DNA of 64,000 bases from Stenocarpella maydis (taxonomy: Eukaryota; Ascomycota; Sordariomycetes; Diaporthales; Diaporthaceae): the NCBI GenBank assembly GCA_002270565.1, contig NQMI01000101.1:102295-166294 (forward strand), given 5' to 3'. This document shows positions 34,171 to 45,178 of the stretch, in pieces. Each line of letters starts with the position of its first letter. The stretch's first letter is position 1. The translations under genes were made by a program, and so were the position numbers. Under the pieces are notes generated by a model. That model saw only the letters and a program-made list of their open reading frames with translations. It made no database searches and was not told the origin of the DNA.

Positions 34171-35494
34171 ATGGCGGACAAATACATCCTCCGGGTCACA
34201 GCAGGCCCATCATACGACCTGGCGGACCACACAGAGGTCCCGGTGAACAGCCCCACGCCAGTCAAGATCAGCACCGAGCACATGGATGTTGAACTAAACG
34301 TCCGCATACAAAATTACCACGGCCTGCCGCGCAACTCACCAGCAACCTCTCCATACTTTGACCAGGAGCCGCACAGTAGCAACAAGGACCAGTACAGCAT
34401 TGCCTTCCAGTTCACTCCCAAGGCTCCAAAGACTGCCAGACCCCCAGACAAATCCCACCATGTCGATCCAGATGACCGGGAGCCAGAAGGAATCTCTGGC
34501 TCTGACCTCCAGTTTGGTAACGATTTTGACCACCCCATCCGCGACCGCCTTCCACCGGGCTTCAGCTACGCCATGAAGATCGTGAAATGGTGGATCGATC
34601 CAGGCCTTGACGGTGACCCTTACGCCGACAACCCGTACCTCTTCGGGCCCGCGCTCTCCTCCTTTAACCATGTCCGTGTAAGTGACCCTCGGCACCGTGT
34701 CTACGCTCTCCTGTGATGCTGCCCCGACGCTCGCTCCCATTTCACTCCCCCCCCCCTTTTTCCCGTACGAAACTGACCACACGCTCTGTAGGTCGGCCCT
34801 GCTGTTCTTGACGAGTCCAAGGGTGGTCTGTGGGTCGAGGAGGGCGGCGACCAGCAGTGGAGGGAGGACGTTGGCGCACCTGGCGATGCCAAGGCAAGGA
34901 TGAAGTGGGCATTGCAGGAGGACAGCAAGGAGGACTGGGTGTGGGAGTATGGAAGGACCTACGCGGTGGATTTCTTCAATGCCTACCTGGACTTCAGCGA
35001 GTTTGCCCTGAGGCTACCGGGGTACGCGGTGCCGATCATGAAGTACTGGGACGGCCAGGGGCTCAGGTGAGTATTTGTCTCATATCCCGGCGTGTCTCCT
35101 ATTCACACCCTGCGCTCCTGCGGGGAATTTCATCATGGGCTGGCTGAGGTTAACGTGTATGGCTTGCTTGTTCAGGAAGAAGCGCTCACATCAACTCAGA
35201 TACGTCCTTCGAAACAAGAGCAACGGCCAGGTCCTTCTCACCATTCTCTTTACTCTCTACCTCAAGGAGGATGTCAATGAGGACGGCACTCTAAAGCCCG
35301 AGGCTAGCCACGCGTACACCCCGCGGGCGGCCGCCCCGGCCGAGGACCAGGCTGTGATTGCGAAAAAGGAGGACGCCAACGAGCCTGATTTTGATGGCGA
35401 GGCGGCGCTAGAGCAATCAAGGCGGCATTTTAGTGATGTGGACCTGTCTACGCAAAAGACCGTGTTCACAGATGACGGGGACACCGTCGACTAG
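34171..35494 (+). CDS. DUF1769 family protein
   Basis: The biochemical function of this conserved fungal family is unknown. Three exons (34171-34677, 34792-35066, 35200-35494) give 358 residues. Family landmarks are ILRVTAGPSYD near the start, the IQNYHGLP segment, NPYLFGPALSSFN before the first intron, and AYLDFSEFALRLPGYAVPIM. The YWDGQGLR/YVLRN joint spans the second intron. The start at 34171 is the first ATG in frame with that N-terminus. The C-terminal ~70 residues are acidic and probably disordered. The exon junction at GLR/YVLRN is phase 2 and restores the conserved motif, which supports the model. Confidence 0.9.
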
Positions 35495-36064
35495 GGCGCG
35501 AGGGAGCACCCATCCACACTCGCCCGCCGACGGATTACCGACGCCAATGGAATGGTCTTCCGACAGCATATGGCGGCCCTCGCCACACGCGTTTGTGGTA
35601 AGCCGAGGCAAAAAGTATACGAGCACAGCAGTCGTGCCTGATATCATGGCATTGGGGCGGGGCTATAGCACAAGCCATTAATACAAAATCCGCCAACCCC
35701 TTCGAAGCCCTGCTCTCTATCTGCGGGATGAAGAAGTACGGTGACGTTGGATAAAGCCCCTCCAAGTGGGCTTGTCTGTACTGAGAGGCGCATGCTTCCG
35801 CCGTCTTGAGGGACCAGAAACGTACCCAGGTAGTTTGGATGCCCGGTGTGCAGGGTGCCAGGGCGTCCGTGGTAGGCCACATGTGAAGGCAAAGTGGGAC
35901 CGGAGGCTGCCGTTGCACGGCGACGGGTGACGTAGACAATGACAGACACAGGAGCAAGGGCGCCGCAGAAATGAAGAAACACACGGGATTAGACAAGACC
36001 CGGAGAATAGGCAGGAAAAAGTACCGAGTACCAAAAGGCTAGTTAGGTTTTCAAGGCCCGGTGG
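35495..36064. other. Convergent 3' spacer
   Basis: A 0.6-kb region between convergent genes. I see no coding or structural signal. Confidence 0.5.
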
Positions 36065-37504
36065 TTACTTGGTAGCGAATCGTCGAATCGTCTCCACGAT
36101 CCGATTGTAGTCACGGCTCTTGTCGAACACCTGTGCATGATCCAGCTCGGCCCAGAGCAGTTCAACGCCTGAGCTAGTCATGACGCTCGACTGCCTGGCT
36201 GCGTCTAGAACCTGAGAAGCCTCGCCGTCATCACTCGTAAGGTACCGTGCAACGGCCATGGTGTCGACGATGAGGTCGCGCGACGAAAGGCAGACGGCTG
36301 CCTGGCGGCCCGCGACCAGCTCCTCCTTGAAGATTATGTTCTCCCTCCAGAAGAAATGCCGCCCCAGGACTAGGGCAATCCCCGGGTCCATGCTCGCGAG
36401 GTACCACAGCTGCCATTCGTTGGCAGTCTGGGGTGTTCTCCTCGTGAAGTTGTAGGCCACATCCGGCAGGTGAAGCAGCAGGGTGACGGGGTCAACCAAC
36501 ATGACACCCTCAACTCTCGGGCCCAGTTCCGGGTCGTGCAAGACGTGGGTCGCCATGACGGTGCCGTAGGAGTGCCCTACAAGGACGAACCGATGGATGT
36601 GGTGGTGGCGGAGGATCTCCTTTAGGTGCCGTATGAAGTCGGGTCTTGCCAGGATGTTGGACCTGGTCAGCCGCATGCTAATGGGGAGGATCTCGAGGGC
36701 GATTATGGGGCTGGTCGGCGGGAGCGAGGCGAGGAATGGTACATAGGGGTGGAGACCGATCCCAATGCCGTGGAGGAAGACGACGGGAAGAGTGTGCGGC
36801 GCGCCCGTGGTTGGGTCCCGGGGCCCGCGATGCCAGTAGCAGAGCTCGTCAGATGGTGAGCGTCGTCTGAACAGTTCCGCCGAGGCCAGCAGGCGAGGCG
36901 GGAAGACACGCAGTAGGTTTGTGCGCAGGGGCAAGGGCCAGAATTCAAAGCCGTGCCATAGAAGGCGGCAATGGGTGGCCGAGTCGACCAGGCCGACAAT
37001 CATGTACCAGACGACACTGCGATACCTGGTGGGGACGGGGTCGAAGGTCAGGCGCATGGGCACGGCGCGACCTCTGCCGGGGGCGAGGCGCCGGCCGAGG
37101 AGCTCTTCGGTCCTGCCGACGTATGCCTCGAGCTCGTCCTCGACGTCGGGGCCGGCCGTCTCGCTATCGAAGAAGGCCCAGAGCAGGAAGTCCCTGACGT
37201 TGTCGCGCCTGAGGTCGTCGGGGTCGGCGCCCAGAGCCCAGAGGCTCAGGTAGCGCTCGGGATCAGGCACATTCTCTAGGCAGCGCTGGAAGAGAGCGAA
37301 CCTGTCGATGGGGAGCAGCGGGTGACTGGCTGGCAGCGACAGGCGACGCTGAAAGGGCCGCAGGACGAGCAAATAATAGAGTGCCTCGAGCGGGAGGAGG
37401 ACCCAGAAGGGACGGGGCAGAAAGGGTATGAGGAAGGGCAGATATGTGAGAATAAAGACGCAGACACGGATGAAGACCAACTCATGGGTGGTTGGGTTGA
37501 GCAT
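36065..37504 (-). CDS. Membrane-anchored alpha/beta hydrolase
   Basis: This is a single-exon, 479-residue protein of unknown substrate. A hydrophobic N-terminal anchor covers about residues 10-50 (VFIRVCVFILTYLPFLIPFL and FWVLLPLEALYYLLVL). The alpha/beta-hydrolase core is in the C-terminal half. The oxyanion-hole motif is FLHGIGIGLHPY, the nucleophile elbow is LVGHSYGTVMATHVL (GxSxG), and the likely acid and base are the Asp in SSRDLIVDTM and the His in AELDHAQVF. The triad is therefore complete and the enzyme is probably active. Position next to DUF1769 and HRI1 gives no functional hint. It could be a lipase or esterase acting at an endomembrane; that is inference. Confidence 0.88.
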   Translation of the reverse strand: MLNPTTHELVFIRVCVFILTYLPFLIPFLPRPFWVLLPLEALYYLLVLRPFQRRLSLPASHPLLPIDRFALFQRCLENVPDPERYLSLWALGADPDDLRRDNVRDFLLWAFFDSETAGPDVEDELEAYVGRTEELLGRRLAPGRGRAVPMRLTFDPVPTRYRSVVWYMIVGLVDSATHCRLLWHGFEFWPLPLRTNLLRVFPPRLLASAELFRRRSPSDELCYWHRGPRDPTTGAPHTLPVVFLHGIGIGLHPYVPFLASLPPTSPIIALEILPISMRLTRSNILARPDFIRHLKEILRHHHIHRFVLVGHSYGTVMATHVLHDPELGPRVEGVMLVDPVTLLLHLPDVAYNFTRRTPQTANEWQLWYLASMDPGIALVLGRHFFWRENIIFKEELVAGRQAAVCLSSRDLIVDTMAVARYLTSDDGEASQVLDAARQSSVMTSSGVELLWAELDHAQVFDKSRDYNRIVETIRRFATK

Positions 37505-38133
37505 GGCGCATGTGGTCTCTCTGCGTAGCCGCCTCCGTCTCGGGATTCCGTTGCCGGTCCTAGTCTCGGGGGAGACGATATGAATCCCTGGTCCTGTTCC
37601 CAGTGGAAGATGGCGGTAGCGATAGAATTAAGCGATAGAGGTTATGGTTGCGAAGGTTGGATATGCTATCAGGGGCGGGCGAGGTATTCCAGAGGAGGCG
37701 ACCTAGACGAGTAGACTGACTATCCAGGTGGATATTTTAGTAACACTGTGTAGTATAACATCCTTGGAAGAGAGTTGAGTTGGTAGGCAGGAGATGCCCG
37801 GGCACGCACGCACATGCAGCATCACGACCGAGCATGATGAACATCTGCGACGCTAGGTACGGCTCCGCTTTATCTGGAGGGACCTGGGGCTCAACTGCCG
37901 CTGTCCAACTGGTCGCGCCTGTCTCATTTGACGCGTCCGTTGATGTGGATATCAGGCCCGGGGGGGCGGGGCAACTGCCGAGGAATGACGTGACACGCAG
38001 CAGCTTTTCTGCTTGTCTGCAGTGGGTCGTGCAGCCCTACCACCCAAATCGCATCTCCTAGTTGGGTACTGACAGCAGTTTACATGCCTGATTTATATAC
38101 CTCATTTGAATATCATCTATGTATTCTAGTTAG

Positions 38134-38177
<44 letters not shown>

Positions 38178-38406
38178 GTGTGTGTGTAGGTGAGCTAGGT
38201 TATGTACTAAATAATTGGTTAGGCGTATGTAGATGTACTCCGTACCTCTACCTCCTATTCCTTGCTCTGACAATCTCTCGCCCGAACAAGACATGTGCTG
38301 CGCTTCCCTCAGCAGCAGTTGTCCCTTCTCGGCATACCCCAGCTAATAATCAGCACATGTTAATGATAACCCCCAGCTTGACTTCATACACCTCGTCTCC
38401 GCCGCA
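37505..38406. other. Divergent intergenic region hydrolase/HRI1
   Basis: A 0.9-kb divergent promoter region that contains the TG microsatellite listed separately. No gene is seen. Confidence 0.5.
38135..38175. repeat. (TG)n microsatellite
   Basis: About 41 bp of uninterrupted TG dinucleotide, followed by two shorter TG runs broken by AGG (to about 38190). It lies about 230 bp upstream of the HRI1 start. Confidence 0.95.
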
Positions 38407-39147
38407 ATGGGCAGCATCTCCATCCGCAAGCACATCCGATGGGGTGTCGACCCTCCCTCCGAACCAACCTCCACATTGGTTCTCACATCCCCTGGCCGCC
38501 TCTTCGTTGATATTAGGGTTCTCGCCGCGACGCGCCCCGGCCTGGAGATGGACACAGAGCCAGATCGGGAGAACTTTGGCATTCTCCCCAGGGACCGCCT
38601 GGACTGGGCCTTTGCCGGCTCCTCTTCGCATACCAAAGTTTCCAGCGCCAACGGCAGCGAGGCCGCCCACTCCGTCTTCACCCACTGGGTAGATAGCCGC
38701 ACCACCGAGCCACAGCTTGTCCGCGACGAAGGCGACATGTTCCCTCGCCCAGGCGGCCTGACCCTCGAGGTTGGGACCATGGTCAACCCCGGCACGGGGT
38801 CCATGACAGCCTACGAAGAACTCTGGCTTGACAGAGCGCCAGCCTCCCGTGGCCCCCAGAGACCCAAGTGTGTCGTCTTCCAGCTCCTGGACGAGCCCGG
38901 CGCCACCCGTGGCCAGTTTGTCTGCCTGGGCCACTACGCCCAGGGTGTGCTCCGAGTTGGAGACTCCTTCACGGCTGAAAGATGGGTGTGGAACGAACAT
39001 CTCTCCATTTGGGAGCAGACTGTCAAGGCCGGTGACTATCATGAGCCTCTGCGTTTTCTGATCCAAGGGAACCGAGCCCCGGACAAGGTAGGTGACAAGG
39101 TGGAAAGTCCAATGGGAACCTGGACTGTCATCGAGTGTTGCACTTAA
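38407..39147 (+). CDS. HRI1: Hri1 family protein
   Basis: Hri1 is a small two-lobed beta-barrel protein of unclear function, reported in yeast to interact with Hrr25 and with protein-translocation factors. The single-exon model of 246 residues matches the family over its length. The N-terminal signature is SISIRKHIRWGVDPPSEPTS followed by LVLTSPGRLFVDIRV. The second lobe has GTMVNPGTGSMTAYEELW and VFQLLDEPGATRGQFVCLG, and the C-terminus is FLIQGNRAPDKVGDKVESPM. No targeting peptide or membrane segment is present. Confidence 0.93.
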   Translation: MGSISIRKHIRWGVDPPSEPTSTLVLTSPGRLFVDIRVLAATRPGLEMDTEPDRENFGILPRDRLDWAFAGSSSHTKVSSANGSEAAHSVFTHWVDSRTTEPQLVRDEGDMFPRPGGLTLEVGTMVNPGTGSMTAYEELWLDRAPASRGPQRPKCVVFQLLDEPGATRGQFVCLGHYAQGVLRVGDSFTAERWVWNEHLSIWEQTVKAGDYHEPLRFLIQGNRAPDKVGDKVESPMGTWTVIECCT

Positions 39148-39632
39148 GCTACCTACCTCGCTCTAGGTAGATACGCGTGCGCTTGTCCATCGAATCGGCA
39201 AACTTCACTACGGGGAGTGTGCGCTACTGCCTGATCTGTTGAAAATATCTCAGAACCAGCTGCGAGCTAGCTGGCGCCCGACATCCGGACGGTCACTGGT
39301 CGAGGTCAAGTCAACACACGTGGTCTTTCATGGCGGATAGGTGGGTGGAGCCGTCGATGGCGCCGGCTCGAGGCTTGTAAAAGTCACAATTATTGGGACC
39401 ACGACCCTTTATTTATTGGGTTAAATTTTTCTTTCCTCCTTTTTTTTTAGCTCGAATTCGGCAGCAGAATTGGATTTTATTCAGATATTAATACACGGCA
39501 CCCCCACAGCTCTCACTGGTTTTCTCTCTCTGCCATTCCCAACCACCCATACCACCAGAGCATCCCTTCACAAACAACACACCTCGAACCACGGGAATAT
39601 TATCTCGATTAGAAGCTTCACCATCCTTCACA
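39148..39632. other. Promoter/leader region of the small membrane protein gene
   Basis: A 0.5-kb spacer between two same-strand genes. CTACCTACCTCGCTCTAGGT-type motifs occur just after the HRI1 stop, and a T-rich patch near 39425-39450 precedes the next leader. Confidence 0.5.
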
Positions 39633-40333
39633 ATGAGCCATCTCAACTCGACTCAGATGGGTCACCTCGCCATCAACGCCACGTTGGAGCACGCCGTGCC
39701 TGTCAATGGCAGCACTCCAAACACCTGGATATCTGGACCCCACAATCGACCTGTAAAGCACCCCATGGTCGTCGTGTATATAATAATCGTCGCGATGTAA
39801 GTAATTCCTGCCCCTATAACTGTTCACTTCCCCGTCCCCATCCCGACTCTACTCTCCTGCACTCCAAATGTGTACTGGCGGACGCTGACACTTTGACACC
39901 CAGCACCATTTTGTTTACGCTTATCGTATGGCGTGGTCTCCACGCAAGGCTGGTGGCAGCCCGCGAGGACAGGCTCGCCGTCAGAAACTCAGAGGACACC
40001 CACAAGACTTCTAGCGTATGGGTTAAGCTGGCCAAATCCACGGTAGCTGCTATCAAGGCTCTTGTCATGGCCTTTCTGTGCATCTTTACCAAATCGTTTT
40101 GGAAGTGCCTGTGGGGCGAGATGAAGCATACCTTCTCGCCAGTGTCTTCTTGTGGAATCTGTCTGAACGCTTATTGTTGTGGGCGCGTTTGCAACCCAAT
40201 AACGGACGACGGTGTCACCCTCCCCACCACCCAGAAGGGCAATATCGTTGTCACCCAAAGCCCCATCCCAATGCCCAAGCCTTCGCATCCCCAGAGACCC
40301 GCCCCTGCGGTCGTTGTCGAGGAGATGGTCTGA
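39633..40333 (+). CDS. Small single-pass membrane protein, orphan
   Basis: I do not recognise this protein. Two exons (39633-39796 and 39904-40333) give 197 residues. The intron (107 bp, GTAAGT...CCAG) falls inside the only strongly hydrophobic stretch. Splicing joins PMVVVYIIIVA to ITILFTLIVW into one ~20-residue membrane segment (about 45-64), which is the best evidence that the gene is real. The 44-residue N-terminus has three N-glycosylation sequons at N5, N15 and N25 and no charged clusters, so it is probably lumenal/extracellular. The other side starts RGLHARLVAARED and is basic, then Cys-rich (SSCGICLNAYCCGRVCNP), possibly palmitoylated, and ends in a Pro-rich tail. There is no signal peptide. 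Confidence 0.7.
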
Positions 40334-41109
40334 AAAGAAAACTGAGCGTCTCGCAAAGGGTATGCATATCCCACACGGATACCTATGACGTTTCGTTACC
40401 CATCGCTAATACTGAGAAGGATCCACAGGTTCCAAGAGTCCGGCGCTTCTTGATGCACTAATGAGCCTACAAGTTACCGACCTAGGCCCAGCACGATATA
40501 ATTCATCTTAGCAAGTACATCTCTATGGTCTGCCTCAAACATGATGGGAAGGCATCTGGCTACAGGATTACGTCGGCTGTCTCAGAAGGCTCGAATTCAG
40601 TTGTGCATCCATGATATCATACCCTAATAGTGCGAGTTTATATCAAGTTTGCGAGTTTCTTGGGGTTGTTGTTTTTGTAGATACGTATCTAGATGGGTGA
40701 GCAGACAAGTTTCAAGTCTTGCCCAGTCTTTTCTCCTTGGACCCGTAGATTGGCACCAGGGAAAACAGTCGTCACTTTACACCCCACAATGTAAATTTTC
40801 ATGATGTCCACCTCTGTGGTCAGTTCATCCTAGTTGTATCTATGCGTGGATCGGAATAGGGAATAGCCCTTTGTTCGCAATGTCCCCAACCGTGCACGTG
40901 TTAGCCCGGTTTTCCCCGGTGCAACTCTCTACATCCCTCCCCTTCTGCGTCGCTCACGCGTGCCCAGAATGGTCCAGCAACGATACATGCTTATTCCCGG
41001 GGGGGTTAGACGTGCCATAACTTCAGCTTGTGTTTTATTTTATTTTTTCTATAAAAAAAATATCATTTATATTTCTGACAAAGTGGCACACGATCTCGCC
41101 GCATCCCTC
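40334..41109. other. Convergent 3' spacer
   Basis: A 0.8-kb spacer between the small membrane protein gene and the MFS gene. The last part (41025-41075) is T/A-rich, consistent with 3' UTR. No gene is seen. Confidence 0.5.
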
Positions 41110-43216
41110 TCAGGGCAGCTTCTGGAGACGGACTGCAAATGAACTCCTGGCCCTGATCCTGTTGCCGAAGAACACAAGCACCCACGGCACAAAAGTCAGC
41201 CCGAGAGCGATAGCGCCTAGCAGTGCGCCAGCTCTTTCAATCCCCAGGTTCTCAAACAGGGGCAGCGTCACCAAGGGGAAGACACCGCCCAGGAGGTTGC
41301 GACAACACGACTGCGCAGCTAGGGCAGACGATGCGTAGCCCTGGTAAAAGTCGGCAAGATAATTGAACGTTGCGAGGTAAACGCTATAGATGCCCATACT
41401 GGCAAGGCAGAGGCCAACAGCGGGGGAGATCCAATGTGTGGTCTCGTTGGAGGTGAAGCCGAAGATGAACAGGCCGAGCGGCAGGAGACTGGCGGTGATG
41501 CAGGTAAAGTAGAGGCGAGACTCGGGCGCCTCGACGGGAAAGTGGCGTCTGAGAAGAGCAAAGGACCTGGCCGCTGGCGTGCCCCGGCGCCCTCTTCCCT
41601 CGCCACGTGCCGAGTCGCCAGCGGCCCAGTCCTCGGCCCTCCACTGCGGGTGCTTCAAGAGGTCGTCCTGGAAGACACCGATTGCTGTCGACAGGACCCC
41701 GCCGATCATGATGGCTGCGAACATGTAGCCGGTCCTCTCGGCCGACCATCCATACACGGTCCCGAAGACATATGGGACCGACGAGAAGGTCAGATAGAGC
41801 ACGGCCCAGGCGAACGACACCCAGGCAGAGAACCAGAAGACGACTGGTTCTGTCCACAGCAGATGGAACGGCCGGTACAGCGAGACAGATATCATGCGGC
41901 CCACAGTGACGCGGTCGCTGTCGGTCCCGACGAGCCATCGGAGACGCACTGGCACCGCCGCACCCGCGGTCGAGCCCGTGGCTGGGCCCGCCGGGCCTGC
42001 TGCTGCGCTCTTCTCTTCATCGTCGAGCCCTGACGCCTGAGCTGCGTTGTCGCTGTCGCCTGCCACGCCCTCGACGCCAGAGGGTGGCCCCGACGCAGGC
42101 AGCCACACTCCATAGTATCCGGCCGCCTCCCTTGCCTCGTACCACTTGTTCAGGGCCTTTGCTTTGCGGCTGAGGACTATACCCCCCCTGCTCTCCTTGA
42201 ACAGCGCGATTATGAGAGCCACCAGCACCCCGCCTGCGATAGCTTGGTGCCAGAAGACCCATCTCCACGCGTCTCCGTCGTCCGCGAGCCGCGCGGACAT
42301 TACCGACGTGACCAAGGGGCCGAGTCCCGTGCCCACTACTGAGGAGTTAGCTGGTTGCCCGCCACGATTCCAAGGCGGTGCGTCTGGGGGCGGAACTGGT
42401 GCCGTACCGAGGACTGAGCCACTGAACACGGCCATTGGCGTGTTCCTCCCTTCCTTCCCCCACAGGTCAGCAATGATGCCCCCGATCATGGTGCTAAAGA
42501 CACTCCCGCCAACGCCGACCAGGAACCGGCAGGCTAGCATTCCAGCCAGGTTGGTGACGAAGCCGCACGCAGTCTGGAACACAACAAACACCACGCCCGA
42601 GACGGAGAAGACAGGGTATCGGCCGTTGATTTCGCTAAACGGCGCGAGGACCATGGGCGCCAAGGCGAATCCAACGCAGAAGGTCGTGATCCCGGCCATT
42701 ATGGCGGTCCTCGAGGCATGGAACTCGGCCTGCATGATTGCCGCTGGCGGCGAGTACGAGCCCGCGCAGTATGCCGTGAGCATTGTTGCAACACAGCACA
42801 GGACCATGTGGTAGGCCTTGCGGCGGCTGGGCCACCTGGTCGGGTCCGTATACTCAAGCACGTTCGGCTGGGCGGGGGCGTCTGAGGCTGGCGAGCCGCC
42901 GGCGTGAGCCGTGTTCGGGGGTGGCAGCGGGGTGTTGAACGTCAGGTCTGCCGCCTGTCAGTCTTTTGAGGTGAGGCACCCAGCCCGGGGGGCTGTACGG
43001 GCTGCTGCGGAGCATCCACGTACAGTGATAGATGATGGGCGACGATGCGCTGAGCGTCCGGCAGTGAGATGGCCCATCCCCGCCGGCCGGGATATCTCTT
43101 GTCGTTGTCTCGGGCGGCCAAAGGAGATCACCCGTGCGGCGAGATTCTGACATTGCCGGGCTTGTTGGGTCCCGACTGGCTGGGCCGCCAAGACCAGGCA
43201 GTCCCTGCTTCGCCAT
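41110..43216 (-). CDS. Major facilitator superfamily multidrug-type transporter (DHA1-like)
   Basis: This is a plasma-membrane proton-coupled drug or polyamine exporter by family; the substrate is unknown. Three exons (43216-43024, 42947-42408, 42335-41110) give 652 residues. The joint HY/LTFNTPLPPP restores a motif common just before the first helix of this group. Helix 1 follows (YHMVLCCVATMLTAYCAGSY). The A-like motif region is PFSEINGRYPVF, and the helix-5 C motif region reads VFSGSVL/VGTGLGPLVT after splicing. A long cytoplasmic loop, rich in Gly/Ala/Asp, separates the two six-helix halves. The second half contains WISPAVGLCLASMGIYSVYL and ends in a basic tail. Intron 2 (72 bp) is in frame and stop-free, so an unspliced message would add 24 residues in helix 5. 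Confidence 0.9.
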
Positions 43217-45178
43217 TTATCCTTAAGCTTAAAGCTAAGCTTGGTTCCTCTGGCTGGATCTCACCCAAGCTGCCTCGTCCGAAGCACTCGAGGTCCCTTG
43301 GCAATGTTGGGCTCGCGGGTGAAGGGATTGACCAAGACTCAGAAACTCACGCCAACTGGAGCATTACGAGGGGGATGGGGGGGATGAGCGGGATGAGCTG
43401 GCCGACGCCCTCTTGTGGGGGGAGAATGGAAATAAGACGGCGAGAGCGATGGCGGCAGCACACCCGGTATCAAGACTAGCGTTGCATTCGATCAGGCCGG
43501 GGGGGGGTGTGCACGCCTTTCAGATGGGCATTGCCATCCTCGCCTGGGTTCTGATCTCTCCCCATGGGACTGTTCACGTTGTATATATGGCTCTGAGCTT
43601 CCCCCGGGAGCCAGTAGGAGGATGCTGACGCGGACTCGCTTGAATCTCATGCCCGCCCCTCTTTCCGGACGGGCTGGTTGGTTCGTCAGGCAGGCCCAGA
43701 AGAGGCCGAGATGGGAGCTCAGGGGCTGGTAGCCATGAGCTTCTACAGTTCAGGATACAGGAGGCAGTAGAGGCGATCCGCGATGGCGCCCGCTACTGCG
43801 GATGAGTCCGGGGGGCCGAACGGGAATAGCTGGGGATAACTAGGGATGGTCACGTCGCGGCAGCCATAGGGGAGGCATTTCCCGAAGGATTTACTCATAG
43901 TCACGCACTAGACCATCAGCCTATCGGGTCCAGCCTGTCTCTCAGGACCAAGGACTGAGTTGGGTGGGTTGGAGTCGCAGGGATCCTAGCTGTCCAGGCT
44001 TGGCCTGGCCGGTCCTCTCCTCTACACGTATATGCGAGATAATTCCGACTGGCATCCAAGGGGCCTTCCTTGTACAATGATAGACCGACCCATCATGGAA
44101 CGGGATGGCGCTGCAAGTTGCCCTCTTCCACACGACAGCGTCACATACAACCTACTTAGTTCCGCTGGCAGCAAGACGCAAATTCCTCCAGGGTAGGCCC
44201 ACGTATGCATACAAACATGGACTGACTAGACGAGATTAATCCGCAGGATAACCTTCAGTTGGGAAACCCCATCTCTTACCTTGGTGTGGATTTGGGCAGG
44301 GATCACATCCATCCCCCAACTGTCTGAATCACTTCATGCCGCTATAGAGCAATCTTGACATGGTAAATAAGTATATCGTTATACAGGTAGATAACTTGTG
44401 CCTTGGTGATTCTGTCAAGTTTCCTCATTACACAACCCCGCGCTGTCAGTTCAAATTCCGTAGTCCCAAGTTATGTGGCCCTTCCGGGGCTGGTCTCGTC
44501 CGAGGGCAGGAAGTCCACGCCTTCGCACAAGAACTGGAATTCTACATCCTCGGGCGAAGACGACGGAACCTTGCCACCGACGTAAATGATCCACGTGCTC
44601 AGCCAGCTTTGCTCTTGAAGGAACTCGGCCATGTTATTTGTTCTCTTCATTGGCGAGTGACCAACGCACATCGAGTCACCCTTTGCTGTCCAACACACAA
44701 TGGCATACCCACCCAACTCATGAATACCAATGCTAGGGCCTTTGTTCAATGTCGCACAGGTGGATGGATCTCACGGCGCTCCGGTGGTAGCAAGTGTTCA
44801 TGCTTGCTCGGTCTTCAATACAAGCACTATTGATATGCGTAGACTGCACGCTGCATCAAGCACAGAAGACAAGATGCGGTCTGTGTTGGTAAATTTACCA
44901 CACGAGCGTCAGATCTATCTTACAATGCCTATGGCCCGACTGGGGTAGATGTGGCATGACCCCTTCTGGTGGCTTCACCAACGCCCATGAAAAAGAAGCA
45001 GAGAGGGTTTATCAACATACGCCGCCACCGTGCAGGGAACATCTGCCGACAATCAGCGATCAGCGATCAGACTGCAAGGAGCGTCTACCGAGCTTCTTAA
45101 AAAGTGTCCACTATTAAGAATTGCCTCGCGCCCCCGGCCCCGAACAACTCACCGGGCTTGGTGACGCCCGTGGTAGAG
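43217..45178. other. 2.0-kb intergenic region with a possible gene remnant
   Basis: This region separates the MFS gene from the large hypothetical gene. Most of it shows no coding signal. The minus strand at about 44471-44900 has coding-like fragments in two frames (see the separate entry). Confidence 0.5.
44471..44905 (-). pseudogene. Possible decayed gene fragment
   Basis: A minus-strand frame ending at 44471 runs about 95 codons with codon use like that of nearby genes (C/G in third positions towards its 3' end). It contains GDSMCVGHSPMKR and a run ending EGVDFLPSDETSPG. Upstream, a different frame at about 44800-44900 reads TNTDRILSSVLDAACSL. No start or clean splice joins the two, so I read this as a frameshifted or truncated remnant. 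A distant resemblance to subtilisin-like (S8) domains is only an impression. Confidence 0.3.

Noticed and set aside
39470..40333. 287-codon unspliced + frame
   Set aside because: It reads through the leader and intron in the wrong frame for exon 1. The spliced model from 39633 makes one continuous membrane helix.
36065..43216. Secondary-metabolite cluster (hydrolase plus MFS transporter)
   Set aside because: No backbone synthase, tailoring oxidase or pathway regulator is present.
44440..44470. tRNA B-box-like string (AGTTCAAATTCC)
   Set aside because: No matching A box, acceptor stem or anticodon arm upstream. I found no tRNA in the window.
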